A stretch of 64,000 bases of DNA from Bacteroidaceae bacterium (GTDB taxonomy: Bacteria; Bacteroidota; Bacteroidia; Bacteroidales; Bacteroidaceae), in assembly GCA_017526905.1 (NCBI GenBank), contig JAFXQT010000006.1:46393-110392 (forward strand), given 5' to 3'. Shown piece after piece: positions 45,178 through 53,997 of the stretch (position 1 is the stretch's first letter; each line of letters opens with the position of its first letter). A program made the position numbers and the translations under genes. The notes beneath the pieces were generated by a model, which was not told the origin of the DNA, searched no databases, and saw only the letters and a program-made list of their open reading frames with translations.

Positions 45178-45265
45178 CAATGTGCGTTAGGGTTAACCCT
45201 GTTTGCAATTTGGGTTAACCTCAATGTGCGTTAGGGTTAACCCTGATTGCCATTTGGGTTAACCT
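45178..45265 (+). repeat. Two tandem 44-bp units with GGTTAACC palindromes
   Basis: Units at 45178-45221 and 45222-45265 differ at two positions. Each holds TAGGGTTAACCCTG and TTTGGGTTAACCTCAA. The array runs directly into the structured repeat, and the copy at 63.9 kb retains one GGGTTAACCTC of it. Confidence 0.88.
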
Positions 45266-45420
45266 CAACGCAAAATGCCTCATGGGGAATTTCGCCCCCT
45301 GTGTCGCACCGCGCCAACCTACGGCAAGGCGAGCGCTGAGCTGGCGCAAGGCGAGCGCCGGCCTTGCGCCTGTCGGGCCACTTGCGACAGGCAAGGTTGC
45401 CGGAGCAACTGCCAGGGAAC
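45250..45420 (+). repeat. Structured dispersed repeat, copy B
   Basis: About 170 bp matching the reverse complement of 63796-63968 nearly throughout, and copy A in its core. The inner 12-bp stem CTGGCGCAAGGC/GCCTTGCGCCTG has one mismatch here. The remaining 45421-45650 shows no gene. Confidence 0.9.
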
Positions 45421-45651
45421 CCACACTCACAGACTCACCCCTGCCCTGCCACTCTGACCTGACATACTAAGCATGGCAAAAGGCGTTCATGATGATCCGC
45501 CATCATGCTACCCAGCAAGACCGCATGCGGTGGCCGCGCAATTGCTCGGACCGAGAGCTACTGAAAGGAGACGCTTACTGCATCGCGGAAGTACAAATGC
45601 GGATTATCAAACGGTTTTTTGCCCCGTCCGAGGCACTTTTTTGTCATTTTG

Positions 45652-45683
45652 TTTGGAGAAGTCCCCGCAACCCCCTACTTTTG
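45652..45683 (+). promoter_or_regulatory. Promoter of gdhA
   Basis: TTTG at 45652-45655 and TACTTTTG at 45676-45683, spacer 20 nt. A leader of about 75 nt, A-rich near the end (CTATTTAATTAGCT), precedes the ATG. Confidence 0.8.
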
Positions 45684-45761
45684 TAGTGCCGTACTTACAA
45701 AACGTAAGCTCTGACAACTAACAACACTACCTAATAAACCTATTAACCTATTTAATTAGCT

Positions 45762-47099
45762 ATGAAAATTGAGCAGATCATGGCTCAGCTGGAAGCCAAG
45801 CATCCCGGCGAAAAGGAGTATCTCCAAGCCGTGCGTGAAGTGCTGATGTCCATTGAAGAAGTGTACAACCAACATCCTGAATTTGAACGAGCCAAGCTTA
45901 TCGAACGGCTGGTAGAGCCCGAACGCATCATCACTTTCCGTGTGCCTTGGGTGGACGACAAAGGTGAGGTTCAGGTGAACCTGGGCTACCGCGTTCAGTT
46001 CAACTCGGCCATTGGCCCGTACAAAGGCGGGCTGCGCTTCCATGCATCCGTCAACCTGAGTATCCTGAAGTTCCTGGGCTTTGAACAGACTTTCAAGAAC
46101 GCGCTGACCACACTGCCCATGGGTGGTGGCAAGGGCGGTTCAGATTTCTCGCCGCGCGGTAAGAGCGATGCCGAGATAATGCGTTTCTGCCAGGCTTTCA
46201 TGAACGAATTGTACCGCTATATCGGTCCCGAAGTGGATGTGCCGGCTGGCGACATCGGCGTAGGCGCACGCGAGATAGGCTATCTCTTCGGACAATACAA
46301 GAAACTGACACGCGACTGGAGCGGTGTGCTCACCGGCAAGGGCTTGGAATATGGCGGCTCGCTTGTACGCCCTGAAGCCACAGGCTTCGGCGGCCTCTAC
46401 TTTGTGAATCAGATGCTCCAGACCAAGGGCATCAACATCAAGGGCAAGACAGTTGCCATCAGCGGATTTGGCAACGTGGCATGGGGTGCTGCCACCAAGG
46501 CCACCCAACTGGGTGCCAAGGTGGTTACCATCAGCGGCCCCGACGGCTACATTTATGACCCCGAAGGCATCAGCGGCGAGAAGATCGACTACATGCTCGA
46601 ACTGCGTGCCAGCGGCAACGACATCTGTGCCCCCTATGCCGAGGAGTTCCCCGAGGCCAAGTTCATCCCCGGCCACAAGCCGTGGGAAGTGAAGTGCGAC
46701 ATCGCTCTGCCATGCGCCACACAGAACGAGCTGAACGGCGAGGATGCCAAGCAACTCATCGCCAACGGTGTGACCTGCGTGGGCGAGATCTCGAACATGG
46801 GCTGCACGCCCGAAGCCATCGACGCCTTCGTGGAGGCCCGCCTCCTCTTCGCACCAGGCAAGGCCGTAAACGCCGGCGGAGTGGCCACCAGCGGACTGGA
46901 AATGAGCCAGAACGCCATGCACATCAGCTGGAGTGCCGAGGAAGTGGACCAACGGCTGCACGGCATCATGCACGCCATACATGCACAATGCGTAAAGTAC
47001 GGCACCGAACCCGACGGCTACGTGAACTACGTGAAGGGCGCCAACATAGCCGGCTTCATGAAGGTGGCCAAAGCCATGATGGCACAGGGTATCGTGTAA
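45762..47099 (+). CDS. gdhA: NADP-type glutamate dehydrogenase
   Basis: Reductive amination of 2-oxoglutarate, a main ammonia-assimilation route in gut Bacteroidales. 445 residues: GPYKGGLRFHASVNLSILKF, LPMGGGKGGSDF with the catalytic Lys, PAGDIGVGAREIGYLFGQYK, and the Rossmann segment ISGFGNVAWGAA. Length and motifs fit the hexameric NADP-dependent GdhA. It has its own promoter and a following hairpin, so is monocistronic. Confidence 0.96.
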   Translation: MKIEQIMAQLEAKHPGEKEYLQAVREVLMSIEEVYNQHPEFERAKLIERLVEPERIITFRVPWVDDKGEVQVNLGYRVQFNSAIGPYKGGLRFHASVNLSILKFLGFEQTFKNALTTLPMGGGKGGSDFSPRGKSDAEIMRFCQAFMNELYRYIGPEVDVPAGDIGVGAREIGYLFGQYKKLTRDWSGVLTGKGLEYGGSLVRPEATGFGGLYFVNQMLQTKGINIKGKTVAISGFGNVAWGAATKATQLGAKVVTISGPDGYIYDPEGISGEKIDYMLELRASGNDICAPYAEEFPEAKFIPGHKPWEVKCDIALPCATQNELNGEDAKQLIANGVTCVGEISNMGCTPEAIDAFVEARLLFAPGKAVNAGGVATSGLEMSQNAMHISWSAEEVDQRLHGIMHAIHAQCVKYGTEPDGYVNYVKGANIAGFMKVAKAMMAQGIV

Positions 47100-47124
47100 A
47101 GGCAAGCGGTTTCGCCGTTTAGAA

Positions 47125-47170
47125 GTTTAGAGGCTTACGAGTGCATGAGCAAACTCGTAAGCCTCTAAAC
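47125..47170. terminator. Long hairpin between gdhA and nadD
   Basis: Perfect 18-bp arms GTTTAGAGGCTTACGAGT (47125-47142) and its complement (47153-47170), loop 10 nt, between convergent genes. No strong U-tract. Confidence 0.7.
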
Positions 47171-47202
47171 GTATGAACCTGCTCATAGCAAGGCACTGGT
47201 CG

Positions 47203-47826
47203 TCAGGGTTTCTCTTTGTAATAGCCAAACTGTTGGATGGCCTCCCACACCTTGGGAGCCAACCCCTCGCCGTTGTAAGCCGGGTTATTGCGAATGGCAT
47301 CACGAATAGCCGTGGAAGAGATGTCGTAATAAGGTGTGTCGGTCAGTGTGACACCTGGGGGCAACGTCGAAGGTTCGATGTCATAGCCCCGACGCGGATA
47401 AACAAGGATTTCGTGATGCACCATGATCTCCTCCGGGCGGACCCAACGGTCAAACTGCAACCAGTTGTCGCTGCCAATGATCAGCACAAACTGCCGAGTG
47501 CTGAAATGGCGGCGCAGGGCAGCCAGCGTGTCGGCCATATAACTGGGCCGCGGCAGATGAAACTCAAAGTCCTTCACATGGATGCGCGACTTCTGAAACT
47601 GGAAGCCAGCAGCGCGGTCGGCGTGCAGGTTGATCAGTCCCAGCTTGGTGAGCCACAGGCGGATGTCATCGGGCAAGAGGTCGGCTTCCTCCTTCAACGG
47701 GTTCTGCGGCGAAACCATCAGCCACAGCTCATCCACATAGTGGCGGGCCAACATCCAGCCCGCCAGCTGCGTGTGTCCTATATGCACCGGGTTAAAGCTG
47801 CCCCCGTAAATGCCTGTGCGCGTCAT
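47203..47826 (-). CDS. nadD: Nicotinate-nucleotide adenylyltransferase
   Basis: Adenylates nicotinate mononucleotide in NAD synthesis. 207 residues: IYGGSFNPVHIGHTQLA (HxGH) and DISSTAIRDAIRNN (ISSTxxR) are diagnostic. It follows gmk on the minus strand with 25 bp between, the last gene of a yicC-gmk-nadD unit. Confidence 0.95.
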   Translation of the reverse strand: MTRTGIYGGSFNPVHIGHTQLAGWMLARHYVDELWLMVSPQNPLKEEADLLPDDIRLWLTKLGLINLHADRAAGFQFQKSRIHVKDFEFHLPRPSYMADTLAALRRHFSTRQFVLIIGSDNWLQFDRWVRPEEIMVHHEILVYPRRGYDIEPSTLPPGVTLTDTPYYDISSTAIRDAIRNNPAYNGEGLAPKVWEAIQQFGYYKEKP

Positions 47827-47851
47827 GGCTCTACTCTCCCCCGCTTATGTC

Positions 47852-48421
47852 TTATGCTTCCAGGAAGCTACGCACCACCTGCAGCGCCTCGTCCTTGGCC
47901 ACATCCAGCACATCGTTCACCACCACATGGTCATACCGCGGGGCCATGGACAGTTCATACTCGGCCCGGGCTATGCGCTGCTCGATGACATCGGGGGCAT
48001 CCGTGCCACGCCCCACCAGACGTTGGCGCAACGCGGCAATAGAAGGCGGCTGGATGAAGAGACTCAAGGCACGCTCGCCATACATCTCCTTGATGCGCAA
48101 GCCACCGTTCACGTCCAAGTCCAGCACAACATTCTGCCCCTGGGCCAACTGGGCCTCGACCTGCGAGCGCAGCGTGCCATAGTAGCGGTCCTCGTACACC
48201 TCTTCATACTCCAGGAAATCGCCTGCGTCAATATGCGCACGGAATTCGTCGGGCGTGAGGAAGAAATACTCCACGCCATGACGCTCGTCGCCGCGGGGAG
48301 GCCGTGAAGTGGCACTGACGGAGAAAGCCAAATGCAGTTCAGGGAACGACATGAGATGACTGATAATGGTGCTCTTGCCCGAGCCAGAGGGGGCACCGAA
48401 GATGATGATCTTGCCTTCCAT
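47852..48421 (-). CDS. gmk: Guanylate kinase
   Basis: Phosphorylates GMP to GDP. 189 residues: P-loop IFGAPSGSGKSTII, TSRPPRGDERHGVEYFF, ILD-like LDLDVNGG, and a lid region ending RIARAEYELSMAPRYDHVVV. Only 1 bp separates it from the yicC stop codon, so they are co-translated. Confidence 0.96.
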   Translation of the reverse strand: MEGKIIIFGAPSGSGKSTIISHLMSFPELHLAFSVSATSRPPRGDERHGVEYFFLTPDEFRAHIDAGDFLEYEEVYEDRYYGTLRSQVEAQLAQGQNVVLDLDVNGGLRIKEMYGERALSLFIQPPSIAALRQRLVGRGTDAPDVIEQRIARAEYELSMAPRYDHVVVNDVLDVAKDEALQVVRSFLEA

Positions 48422-48422
48422 A

Positions 48423-49304
48423 TTACATCACATTTAATACCTGTTCCTTAATCTGTTCCAACTGGTCCTTCATCATCACCACGATATTCTGCATCTCGGC
48501 CAGGTTGCTCTTCGAGCCGGTGGTATTGATTTCGCGGCCCATCTCTTGGGCAATGAATCCAAGCTTCTTGCCCTGTCCGTGCCCATCGCGCATGGTCTCG
48601 CGGAAGTAAGCCAAATGATTGGTGAGACGTTGCTTCTCCTCGTTGATATCCAGCTTTTCAATGTAATAAATCATCTCCTGCTCCAACCGGTTCTTGTCGT
48701 ACTCCTGCTCGGGGATGGCTTCCAGACCGGCCACGATGCGCTGACGTATTTTCTCCACGCGGCTCTTCTCGTAAGGCTCGATGCTGGCCAGCAGCCTGGC
48801 TATCTCGTCCAGGTTCTGTTCAAATTTGCGCTGCAGGGCCTGCCCTTCCTGCTTACGGAAGTCGGTGAGCTGCTCCACAGCCTGCAGCACCACGCCACGT
48901 GCCACCTCCCTTTCACGGTCGGTCAGTTCCACGGTTTCAGGCTTTGACAGCACGTCGGGCATGCGCAGCACCATCTGGAACAGGGCATCGCTGGCAGGCA
49001 TCTCGATATGCTGAGCCTCGCTCACCTGCCGGATCTGATCCACATAGGCCGCAAACACGCTTTGGTTAATGGGCAACACATCGGTGTGTTCTTCGCGTTC
49101 CACCCACAGGTTGAATTCGACCTTGCCGCGCTCCAAAGCACTGGCAATGAGGGCACGGATTTCCATCTCCTTCTCCCTGAACACAGGAGCAACGCGGGTG
49201 GAAAGGTCGAGTGCCTTACTGTTGAGCGACTTGATTTCGGCAACTATTTTCTTGCCTTCAAATTCGGCTGCGGCCTTGCCGTAGCCAGTCATAGATAGTA
49301 TCAT
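48423..49304 (-). CDS. yicC: YicC-family endoribonuclease
   Basis: 293 residues from ATG at 49304, beginning MILSMTGYGKAAAEFEGK as usual for the family. The YicC N-terminal domain spans to about 155 and the DUF1732 domain carries the C-terminal EINTTGSKSN motif. E. coli YicC is an RNase acting on small RNA and stem-loop substrates. An in-frame ATG at 49334 lies at the promoter and was not used. Confidence 0.92.
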   Translation of the reverse strand: MILSMTGYGKAAAEFEGKKIVAEIKSLNSKALDLSTRVAPVFREKEMEIRALIASALERGKVEFNLWVEREEHTDVLPINQSVFAAYVDQIRQVSEAQHIEMPASDALFQMVLRMPDVLSKPETVELTDREREVARGVVLQAVEQLTDFRKQEGQALQRKFEQNLDEIARLLASIEPYEKSRVEKIRQRIVAGLEAIPEQEYDKNRLEQEMIYYIEKLDINEEKQRLTNHLAYFRETMRDGHGQGKKLGFIAQEMGREINTTGSKSNLAEMQNIVVMMKDQLEQIKEQVLNVM

Positions 49305-49331
49305 TTGTCGGTTTTCACTTATTTTTGGGCA

Positions 49332-49339
49332 CAAAAGTA
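49332..49339 (-). promoter_or_regulatory. -7 box (TACTTTTG) for yicC-gmk-nadD
   Basis: Exact TAnnTTTG on the minus strand, 27 nt before the ATG at 49304. Confidence 0.65.
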
Positions 49340-49361
49340 CATAAAAAAGAAATAAAAGCCC

Positions 49362-49369
49362 TATCTTTG
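49362..49369 (+). promoter_or_regulatory. -7 box (TATCTTTG) for the tsaB gene cluster
   Basis: Exact TAnnTTTG, 19 nt before the tsaB ATG at 49389, divergent from the yicC promoter with only 22 bp between the boxes. Confidence 0.65.
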
Positions 49370-49388
49370 CCCCAGTTTTTACAGAATC

Positions 49389-50087
49389 ATGTCTTGCATT
49401 TTACATATTGAGACGAGCACAGCCGTCTGTTCAGTGGCCGTGAGCCAGGACGGTGCAGTGCTCTATGAGAAAGTGGATCAGGACGGACCCAACCATGCTG
49501 TGGTGTGCGGTCCGTATGTCGAAGAGGTGCTCAGTTTTGCCGAGAGCCATGCCATCCCGGTGGATGCAGTAGCCGTGAGCCAAGGACCAGGCAGCTATAC
49601 AGGCCTGCGCATCGGTGTGTCCATGGCCAAAGGCGTTTGTTATGGCCGAGGCATTCCGTTGCTGGCCATTCCCACCCTGCAACTGCTCACGGTGCCGGTT
49701 CTGCTGTATCACGACGAACTGCCAGAGGATGCGCTGTTCGTGCCGATGATCGACGCCCGCCGCATGGAGGTTTATGCCGCCGTGTACGACCGCGCCCTGC
49801 ATGAGTTGCGCCCCGTGGGGGCCGACATCGTGGATGCACACACCTACGATGAGTGGCTGGAGCGCGGCCCCGTATGCTTCTTCGGCAACGGCTCGGACAA
49901 ATGCCGGCAGGTCATCACCCACCCCAATGCCATCTTTGTGGAAGGCATCAAGCCTCTGGCACGCAACATGGCACCACTGGCCGAACGCGCATTGGCACGG
50001 GGCGAAACAGCCGACACCGCCTATTTCGAGCCGTTCTATCTGAAAGAGTTCATCGCCACTAAGCCCAAGAATCTGCTAAACGAATAA
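49389..50087 (+). CDS. tsaB: tRNA threonylcarbamoyladenosine synthesis protein TsaB
   Basis: Scaffold partner of TsaD in t6A modification of tRNA. 232 residues of the ASKHA fold: ILHIETSTAVCSVAVSQDG at the start, SQGPGSYTGLRIGVSMAKG, and MIDARRMEVYAAVYD. Works downstream of the TsaC reaction (2.1-2.8 kb). DUF4290 follows after 12 bp. Confidence 0.94.
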   Translation: MSCILHIETSTAVCSVAVSQDGAVLYEKVDQDGPNHAVVCGPYVEEVLSFAESHAIPVDAVAVSQGPGSYTGLRIGVSMAKGVCYGRGIPLLAIPTLQLLTVPVLLYHDELPEDALFVPMIDARRMEVYAAVYDRALHELRPVGADIVDAHTYDEWLERGPVCFFGNGSDKCRQVITHPNAIFVEGIKPLARNMAPLAERALARGETADTAYFEPFYLKEFIATKPKNLLNE

Positions 50088-50099
50088 ACGCCAGAGCGA

Positions 50100-50684
50100 A
50101 TGAAATACAACACCCAACGCCAACAACTCATCCTGCCCGAATACGGACGCACCATACAAGAGATGGTGGATATCTGCGTGGGCATTGAGGACCGCGAAGA
50201 GCGCCAGCAGTGCGCCAACACCATCGTGCGCATCATGACCATCATGAACCCCGCCGTGAGGCAGCAGCCCAATTTTGAACACCGCCTGTGGGACCATCTG
50301 GCCATCATGTCCGACTACAAACTGGACATCGACTGGCCCTTCCCCATCGTGCAAAAAGCCGAGATACAAGCACGGCCCAAGCCGCTCAAATACCCCATGC
50401 AGCGCATACGCTACCGCCACTACGGACACCTCACCGAGGCCTTCATGGCCGAACTGAAGCAGATGCCCGACAACGACGAACGCGAGGAACTGGCAGGCAT
50501 GATGGCTAATTTCATGAAGCGCTCGCTGTACAACTTCAACCGCGATGCGATGGATGAGCAGAAAGTGGCCGACGACCTGAACCACTACACCGAAGGTAAC
50601 GTGAGCCTGCAACCGAAGTTCCAGTTTGCATCGGTATCCAGCGGACACCTGCCTGGCCAAAACGCTAAAAAGAAGAAAAAATGA
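50100..50684 (+). CDS. DUF4290 family protein
   Basis: 194 residues, cytoplasmic, helical. Begins MKYNTQRQQLILPEYGRTIQ, contains IVRIMTIMNP and FEHRLWDHLAIMSDYKLDID, and ends in a Lys tail (NAKKKKK). I recognise the conserved Bacteroidetes family next to murA. Function unknown. Its stop overlaps the murA ATG by 4 bp, so expression is coupled with cell-wall synthesis. Confidence 0.85.
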   Translation: MKYNTQRQQLILPEYGRTIQEMVDICVGIEDREERQQCANTIVRIMTIMNPAVRQQPNFEHRLWDHLAIMSDYKLDIDWPFPIVQKAEIQARPKPLKYPMQRIRYRHYGHLTEAFMAELKQMPDNDEREELAGMMANFMKRSLYNFNRDAMDEQKVADDLNHYTEGNVSLQPKFQFASVSSGHLPGQNAKKKKK

Positions 50685-51994
50685 GTTCATTCCGAATCGA
50701 AGGCGGACACCGGCTGGCCGGAACCATAGTGCCACAAGGTGCCAAGAACGAGGCGCTGCAGGTGTTGTGTGCCACACTACTGACGGATGAGCCCGTGCGC
50801 ATCAGCAATGTGCCAAACATAGCCGATGTGAACAACCAGATCCAACTGCTGCGCGACATCGGCGTCACTGTGACCAACCACGGGCAGGGCGATTATACCT
50901 TCCAGGCACAACACGTCAATCCCGATTTCCTGCAAAGCGACGAATTCCTGAACCGCACCGCACGGCTGCGCGGCAGCATCATGCTGTTAGGGCCACTGCT
51001 CAGCCGGTTCGGACGTGCCATGGTGAGCAAGCCCGGTGGTGACAAGATTGGGCGCCGGCGTGTCGATACGCACTTCCTGGGCATGGAAGCGCTCGGAGCC
51101 CACTTCTCCTTCGATGCAGCACGGGGCGTGTTCGACATCACTGCCGACGAGTTGCGCGGCACCTACATGCTGCTGGACGAGGCCAGCGTGACCGGCACGG
51201 CCAACATCATCATGGCTGCCGTGTTGGCCAAAGGCACCACCACCATCTACAATGCCGCCTGCGAACCCTACATACAACAACTCTGCCACATGCTGGTCAG
51301 CATGGGCGCACATATCCAGGGCATCGCCTCCAACCTCATCACCATCGAAGGCGTCGAACAACTGCACGGCACCACCCACCGCATCCTGCCAGACATGATC
51401 GAGGTAGGCTCGTTCATCGGCGTAGCTGCCATGGTGGGCGACGGCATCACCATCAAGGATGTCAACTACCAGCAGCTGGGCATCATCCCCGATGCCTTCC
51501 GCCGCATGGGTATCCAGGTAATCCTTCAGGGCGACGACCTCTTCATTCCCCGCCACGACCACTATGAGATTGAGTCGTTTATCGACGGCTCGTTCATGAC
51601 GTTTTCTGACGCGCCGTGGCCCGGCCTCACACCCGACCTCTTAAGTGTGCTGCTTGTGGTGAGTACCCAGGCCAAAGGCTCGGTGCTGATTCACCAGAAG
51701 ATGTTCGAGAGCCGCCTCTTCTTCGTCGACAAACTCATCGACATGGGCGCACAGATCATCCTTTGCGACCCGCACCGCGCCGTTGTGGTGGGCCATGACA
51801 ACCAGATGCGCCTACGTGCCGGACGGCTCACCTCGCCCGACATCCGTGCAGGTATCGCCCTGCTGCTGGCAGCCATGAGCGCCGACGGCATTTCCACCAT
51901 CAGCAATATCGAACAGATCGACCGCGGCTACGAGAACATCGAAAGCCGCTTCAACGCCCTCGGTGCCAAGATCACGAGGATCGAGGCCTCCTGA
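50681..51994 (+). CDS. murA: UDP-N-acetylglucosamine 1-carboxyvinyltransferase
   Basis: First committed step of peptidoglycan synthesis, adding enolpyruvate to UDP-GlcNAc. 437 residues with IEGGHRLAGTIVPQGAKNEA at the start and the inverse alpha/beta barrel repeats. The active-site loop reads SKPGGDKIGRRRVDTH. Asp121 stands where most MurA enzymes have the fosfomycin-reactive Cys (C115 in E. coli). The Cys-to-Asp form is active and insensitive to fosfomycin in other bacteria. It starts inside the DUF4290 stop codon. Confidence 0.95.
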   Translation: MSSFRIEGGHRLAGTIVPQGAKNEALQVLCATLLTDEPVRISNVPNIADVNNQIQLLRDIGVTVTNHGQGDYTFQAQHVNPDFLQSDEFLNRTARLRGSIMLLGPLLSRFGRAMVSKPGGDKIGRRRVDTHFLGMEALGAHFSFDAARGVFDITADELRGTYMLLDEASVTGTANIIMAAVLAKGTTTIYNAACEPYIQQLCHMLVSMGAHIQGIASNLITIEGVEQLHGTTHRILPDMIEVGSFIGVAAMVGDGITIKDVNYQQLGIIPDAFRRMGIQVILQGDDLFIPRHDHYEIESFIDGSFMTFSDAPWPGLTPDLLSVLLVVSTQAKGSVLIHQKMFESRLFFVDKLIDMGAQIILCDPHRAVVVGHDNQMRLRAGRLTSPDIRAGIALLLAAMSADGISTISNIEQIDRGYENIESRFNALGAKITRIEAS

Positions 51995-52027
51995 TTCCCC
52001 ATCGCTCACACCAACAACCACCCTCCT

Positions 52028-52555
52028 ATGATAGAAGACAGCGCTGTATATGAAATAGGTTCCATCACGCGCACACATGGCGTGAAGGGCGAAGTGGCCT
52101 TCAACTTCACCGACGATGTGTGGGACCGCGTGGAGGCCGACTATCTCTTCCTTCGCATGGACGGTCTCTTGGTGCCCTTCTTCCTGGAGGAGTGGCGTTT
52201 CCGCTCGGACAACATAGCGCTGCTGAAGTTTGAAGGTATTGATACCACCGATGACGCCACACGATTGGTAGGAGCCACCGTCTATTTCCCGAAGGAACTG
52301 ACACCGGCCGACGTGCCCGACGACGAACTCACATGGCGCATGTTCACCGGGTTCAATGTCTATCAGGAAGGGCAGTTGCTGGGCACGGTGTCCGGCATTG
52401 ATGACCGCACCGCCAACATCCTGCTATACATTGCCACCCCCGCAGGCAAGGAACTGATTGTGCCTGCTGTCGAGGAATTTGTGCTCGGAGCCAACCACAA
52501 GGCGCGCACCCTCGACGTATGCATCCCCACAGAACTACTATCGCTCAATGAATAA
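52028..52555 (+). CDS. rimM: 16S rRNA processing protein RimM
   Basis: Assists 30S maturation by binding S19 near helix 33. 175 residues: IGSITRTHGVKGEVAF (N-terminal barrel), then a PRC-barrel from about residue 95 (DDELTWRMFTGFNVYQEG) ending PAVEEFVLGANHKARTLDV. It overlaps dxr by 8 bp. Confidence 0.93.
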   Translation: MIEDSAVYEIGSITRTHGVKGEVAFNFTDDVWDRVEADYLFLRMDGLLVPFFLEEWRFRSDNIALLKFEGIDTTDDATRLVGATVYFPKELTPADVPDDELTWRMFTGFNVYQEGQLLGTVSGIDDRTANILLYIATPAGKELIVPAVEEFVLGANHKARTLDVCIPTELLSLNE

Positions 52556-53720
52556 AGAGAAAACTAAGAAACAAATAGCCATACTCGGCTCCACCGGCAG
52601 CATCGGCACACAGGCCCTTCAGGTCATAGCCGAACATGCCGACTGCTTTGAGGCACGTGTGCTCACGGCCAACAACAGCGTGGACCTGCTCATACAACAG
52701 GCGCGGCGCTTCATGCCGGCAGCCGTGGTCATTGCCAACGAGGCACACTACGACCGCCTGTGCGATGCCCTGGCCGACCTGCCCATACAGGTCTATGCCG
52801 GACCCGAAGCACTCTGTCAGGTGGTTCAGTCCGATGGTGTTGACATGGTGCTCACTGCCATGGTCGGCTTTGCCGGACTGGCACCCACCATCGCCGCCAT
52901 ACGCGCCCGCAAGCCCATCGCCCTGGCCAACAAGGAAACCATGGTGGTGGCCGGTCAACTCATCAACGACCTCTGCCACCAGTACGAAGTGCCCATCCTG
53001 CCCGTGGATAGCGAGCACAGCGCCATCTTCCAGTGCCTGATGGGCGAACAGAGCCCCATCGAGCGCATCATACTCACGGCGTCCGGCGGCCCATTCCGCA
53101 CCTTCAGCCAAGCAGAACTCGCCACCGTCACGCCACAGCAGGCACTGCACCACCCCAACTGGGATATGGGCGCCAAAATCACCATCGACTCAGCCACCAT
53201 GATGAACAAGGGCTTCGAAGTGATCGAGGCACGCTGGCTGTTCGGCGTCCGACCCGAACAGATCCAGGTGGTGGTACACCCCCAGAGCGTGGTCCACTCG
53301 GCAGTGCAGTTTGCCGACGGTGCTGTCAAGGCCCAGTTGGGCGTGCCGGACATGCGCGTGCCCATCCAGCTGGCCTTTTCCTTCCCACAGCGTCTGCAAA
53401 GCAGTTTCGACCGCCTGGAGTGGTGGCACATGAATGCCCTCACCTTCGAGGCACCCGACACCACCCGTTTCCGCTGTCTGGCACTGGCCTACGAAGCCCT
53501 CGCCCAAGGTGGCAACATGCCCTGCATCGTCAATGCCGCCAACGAGATTGTCAACCGCGCCTTCCTGGAAGGGCGCTGTCAGTTCCTGCAAATGAGCGAC
53601 ATCATTGAATTCACCATGCAGCGGGCCACCTTCATCGCCAAACCTTCCTATGAAGACTATCTACGCACCGACGCCGAGGCACGCGCCATAGCTATAGAAA
53701 AAGTGAAAAGCGATAAGTGA
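52548..53720 (+). CDS. dxr: 1-deoxy-D-xylulose 5-phosphate reductoisomerase
   Basis: NADPH-dependent formation of MEP in isoprenoid synthesis. 390 residues from ATG at 52548: AILGSTGSIGTQALQVI (Rossmann), LANKETMVVAG, PVDSEHSAIFQCL (metal Asp/Glu), and IDSATMMNKGFEVIEA. The frame is open upstream to 52458 within rimM, but the chosen start gives the family N-terminus. Its partner ispF is at 44.6 kb. Confidence 0.95.
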   Translation: MNKEKTKKQIAILGSTGSIGTQALQVIAEHADCFEARVLTANNSVDLLIQQARRFMPAAVVIANEAHYDRLCDALADLPIQVYAGPEALCQVVQSDGVDMVLTAMVGFAGLAPTIAAIRARKPIALANKETMVVAGQLINDLCHQYEVPILPVDSEHSAIFQCLMGEQSPIERIILTASGGPFRTFSQAELATVTPQQALHHPNWDMGAKITIDSATMMNKGFEVIEARWLFGVRPEQIQVVVHPQSVVHSAVQFADGAVKAQLGVPDMRVPIQLAFSFPQRLQSSFDRLEWWHMNALTFEAPDTTRFRCLALAYEALAQGGNMPCIVNAANEIVNRAFLEGRCQFLQMSDIIEFTMQRATFIAKPSYEDYLRTDAEARAIAIEKVKSDK

Positions 53721-53959
53721 AAAGTGAAAAATAAAAGTTACCTATGAGCCACTGTGCCGAGCGGTTCCCCGCTCGGTAACTGCGAAAAGCAAATAAGTGA
53801 AAAACGAAAAGTAAAAGTTACCTATGAGCCACTGTGCCGAGCGGTTCCCCGCTCGGTAACCGCGAAAAGCAAATAAGTGAAAAACGAAAAGTAAAAGTTA
53901 CCTATGAGCCAACGTGCCGAGCGGTTCCCCGCTCGGTAACCGCCAAAAGTGACAAGTGA
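53703..53959 (+). repeat. Three 80-bp tandem units with heptamers and a hairpin
   Basis: The period is exactly 80 bp (AAAAGTTACCTATGAGCC at about 53733, 53813 and 53893). Each unit has GTGAAAA-type heptamers and GTGCCGAGCGGTTCCCCGCT (53754, 53834, 53914), giving an 8-bp stem with a TTCC loop. It fills the dxr-rseP gap. Whether the hairpins terminate transcription is unclear because they lack U-tracts. Confidence 0.9.
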
Positions 53960-53997
53960 TTAAACTTCGCGCCCAGCGCGACTCTTCTATCTGAATT

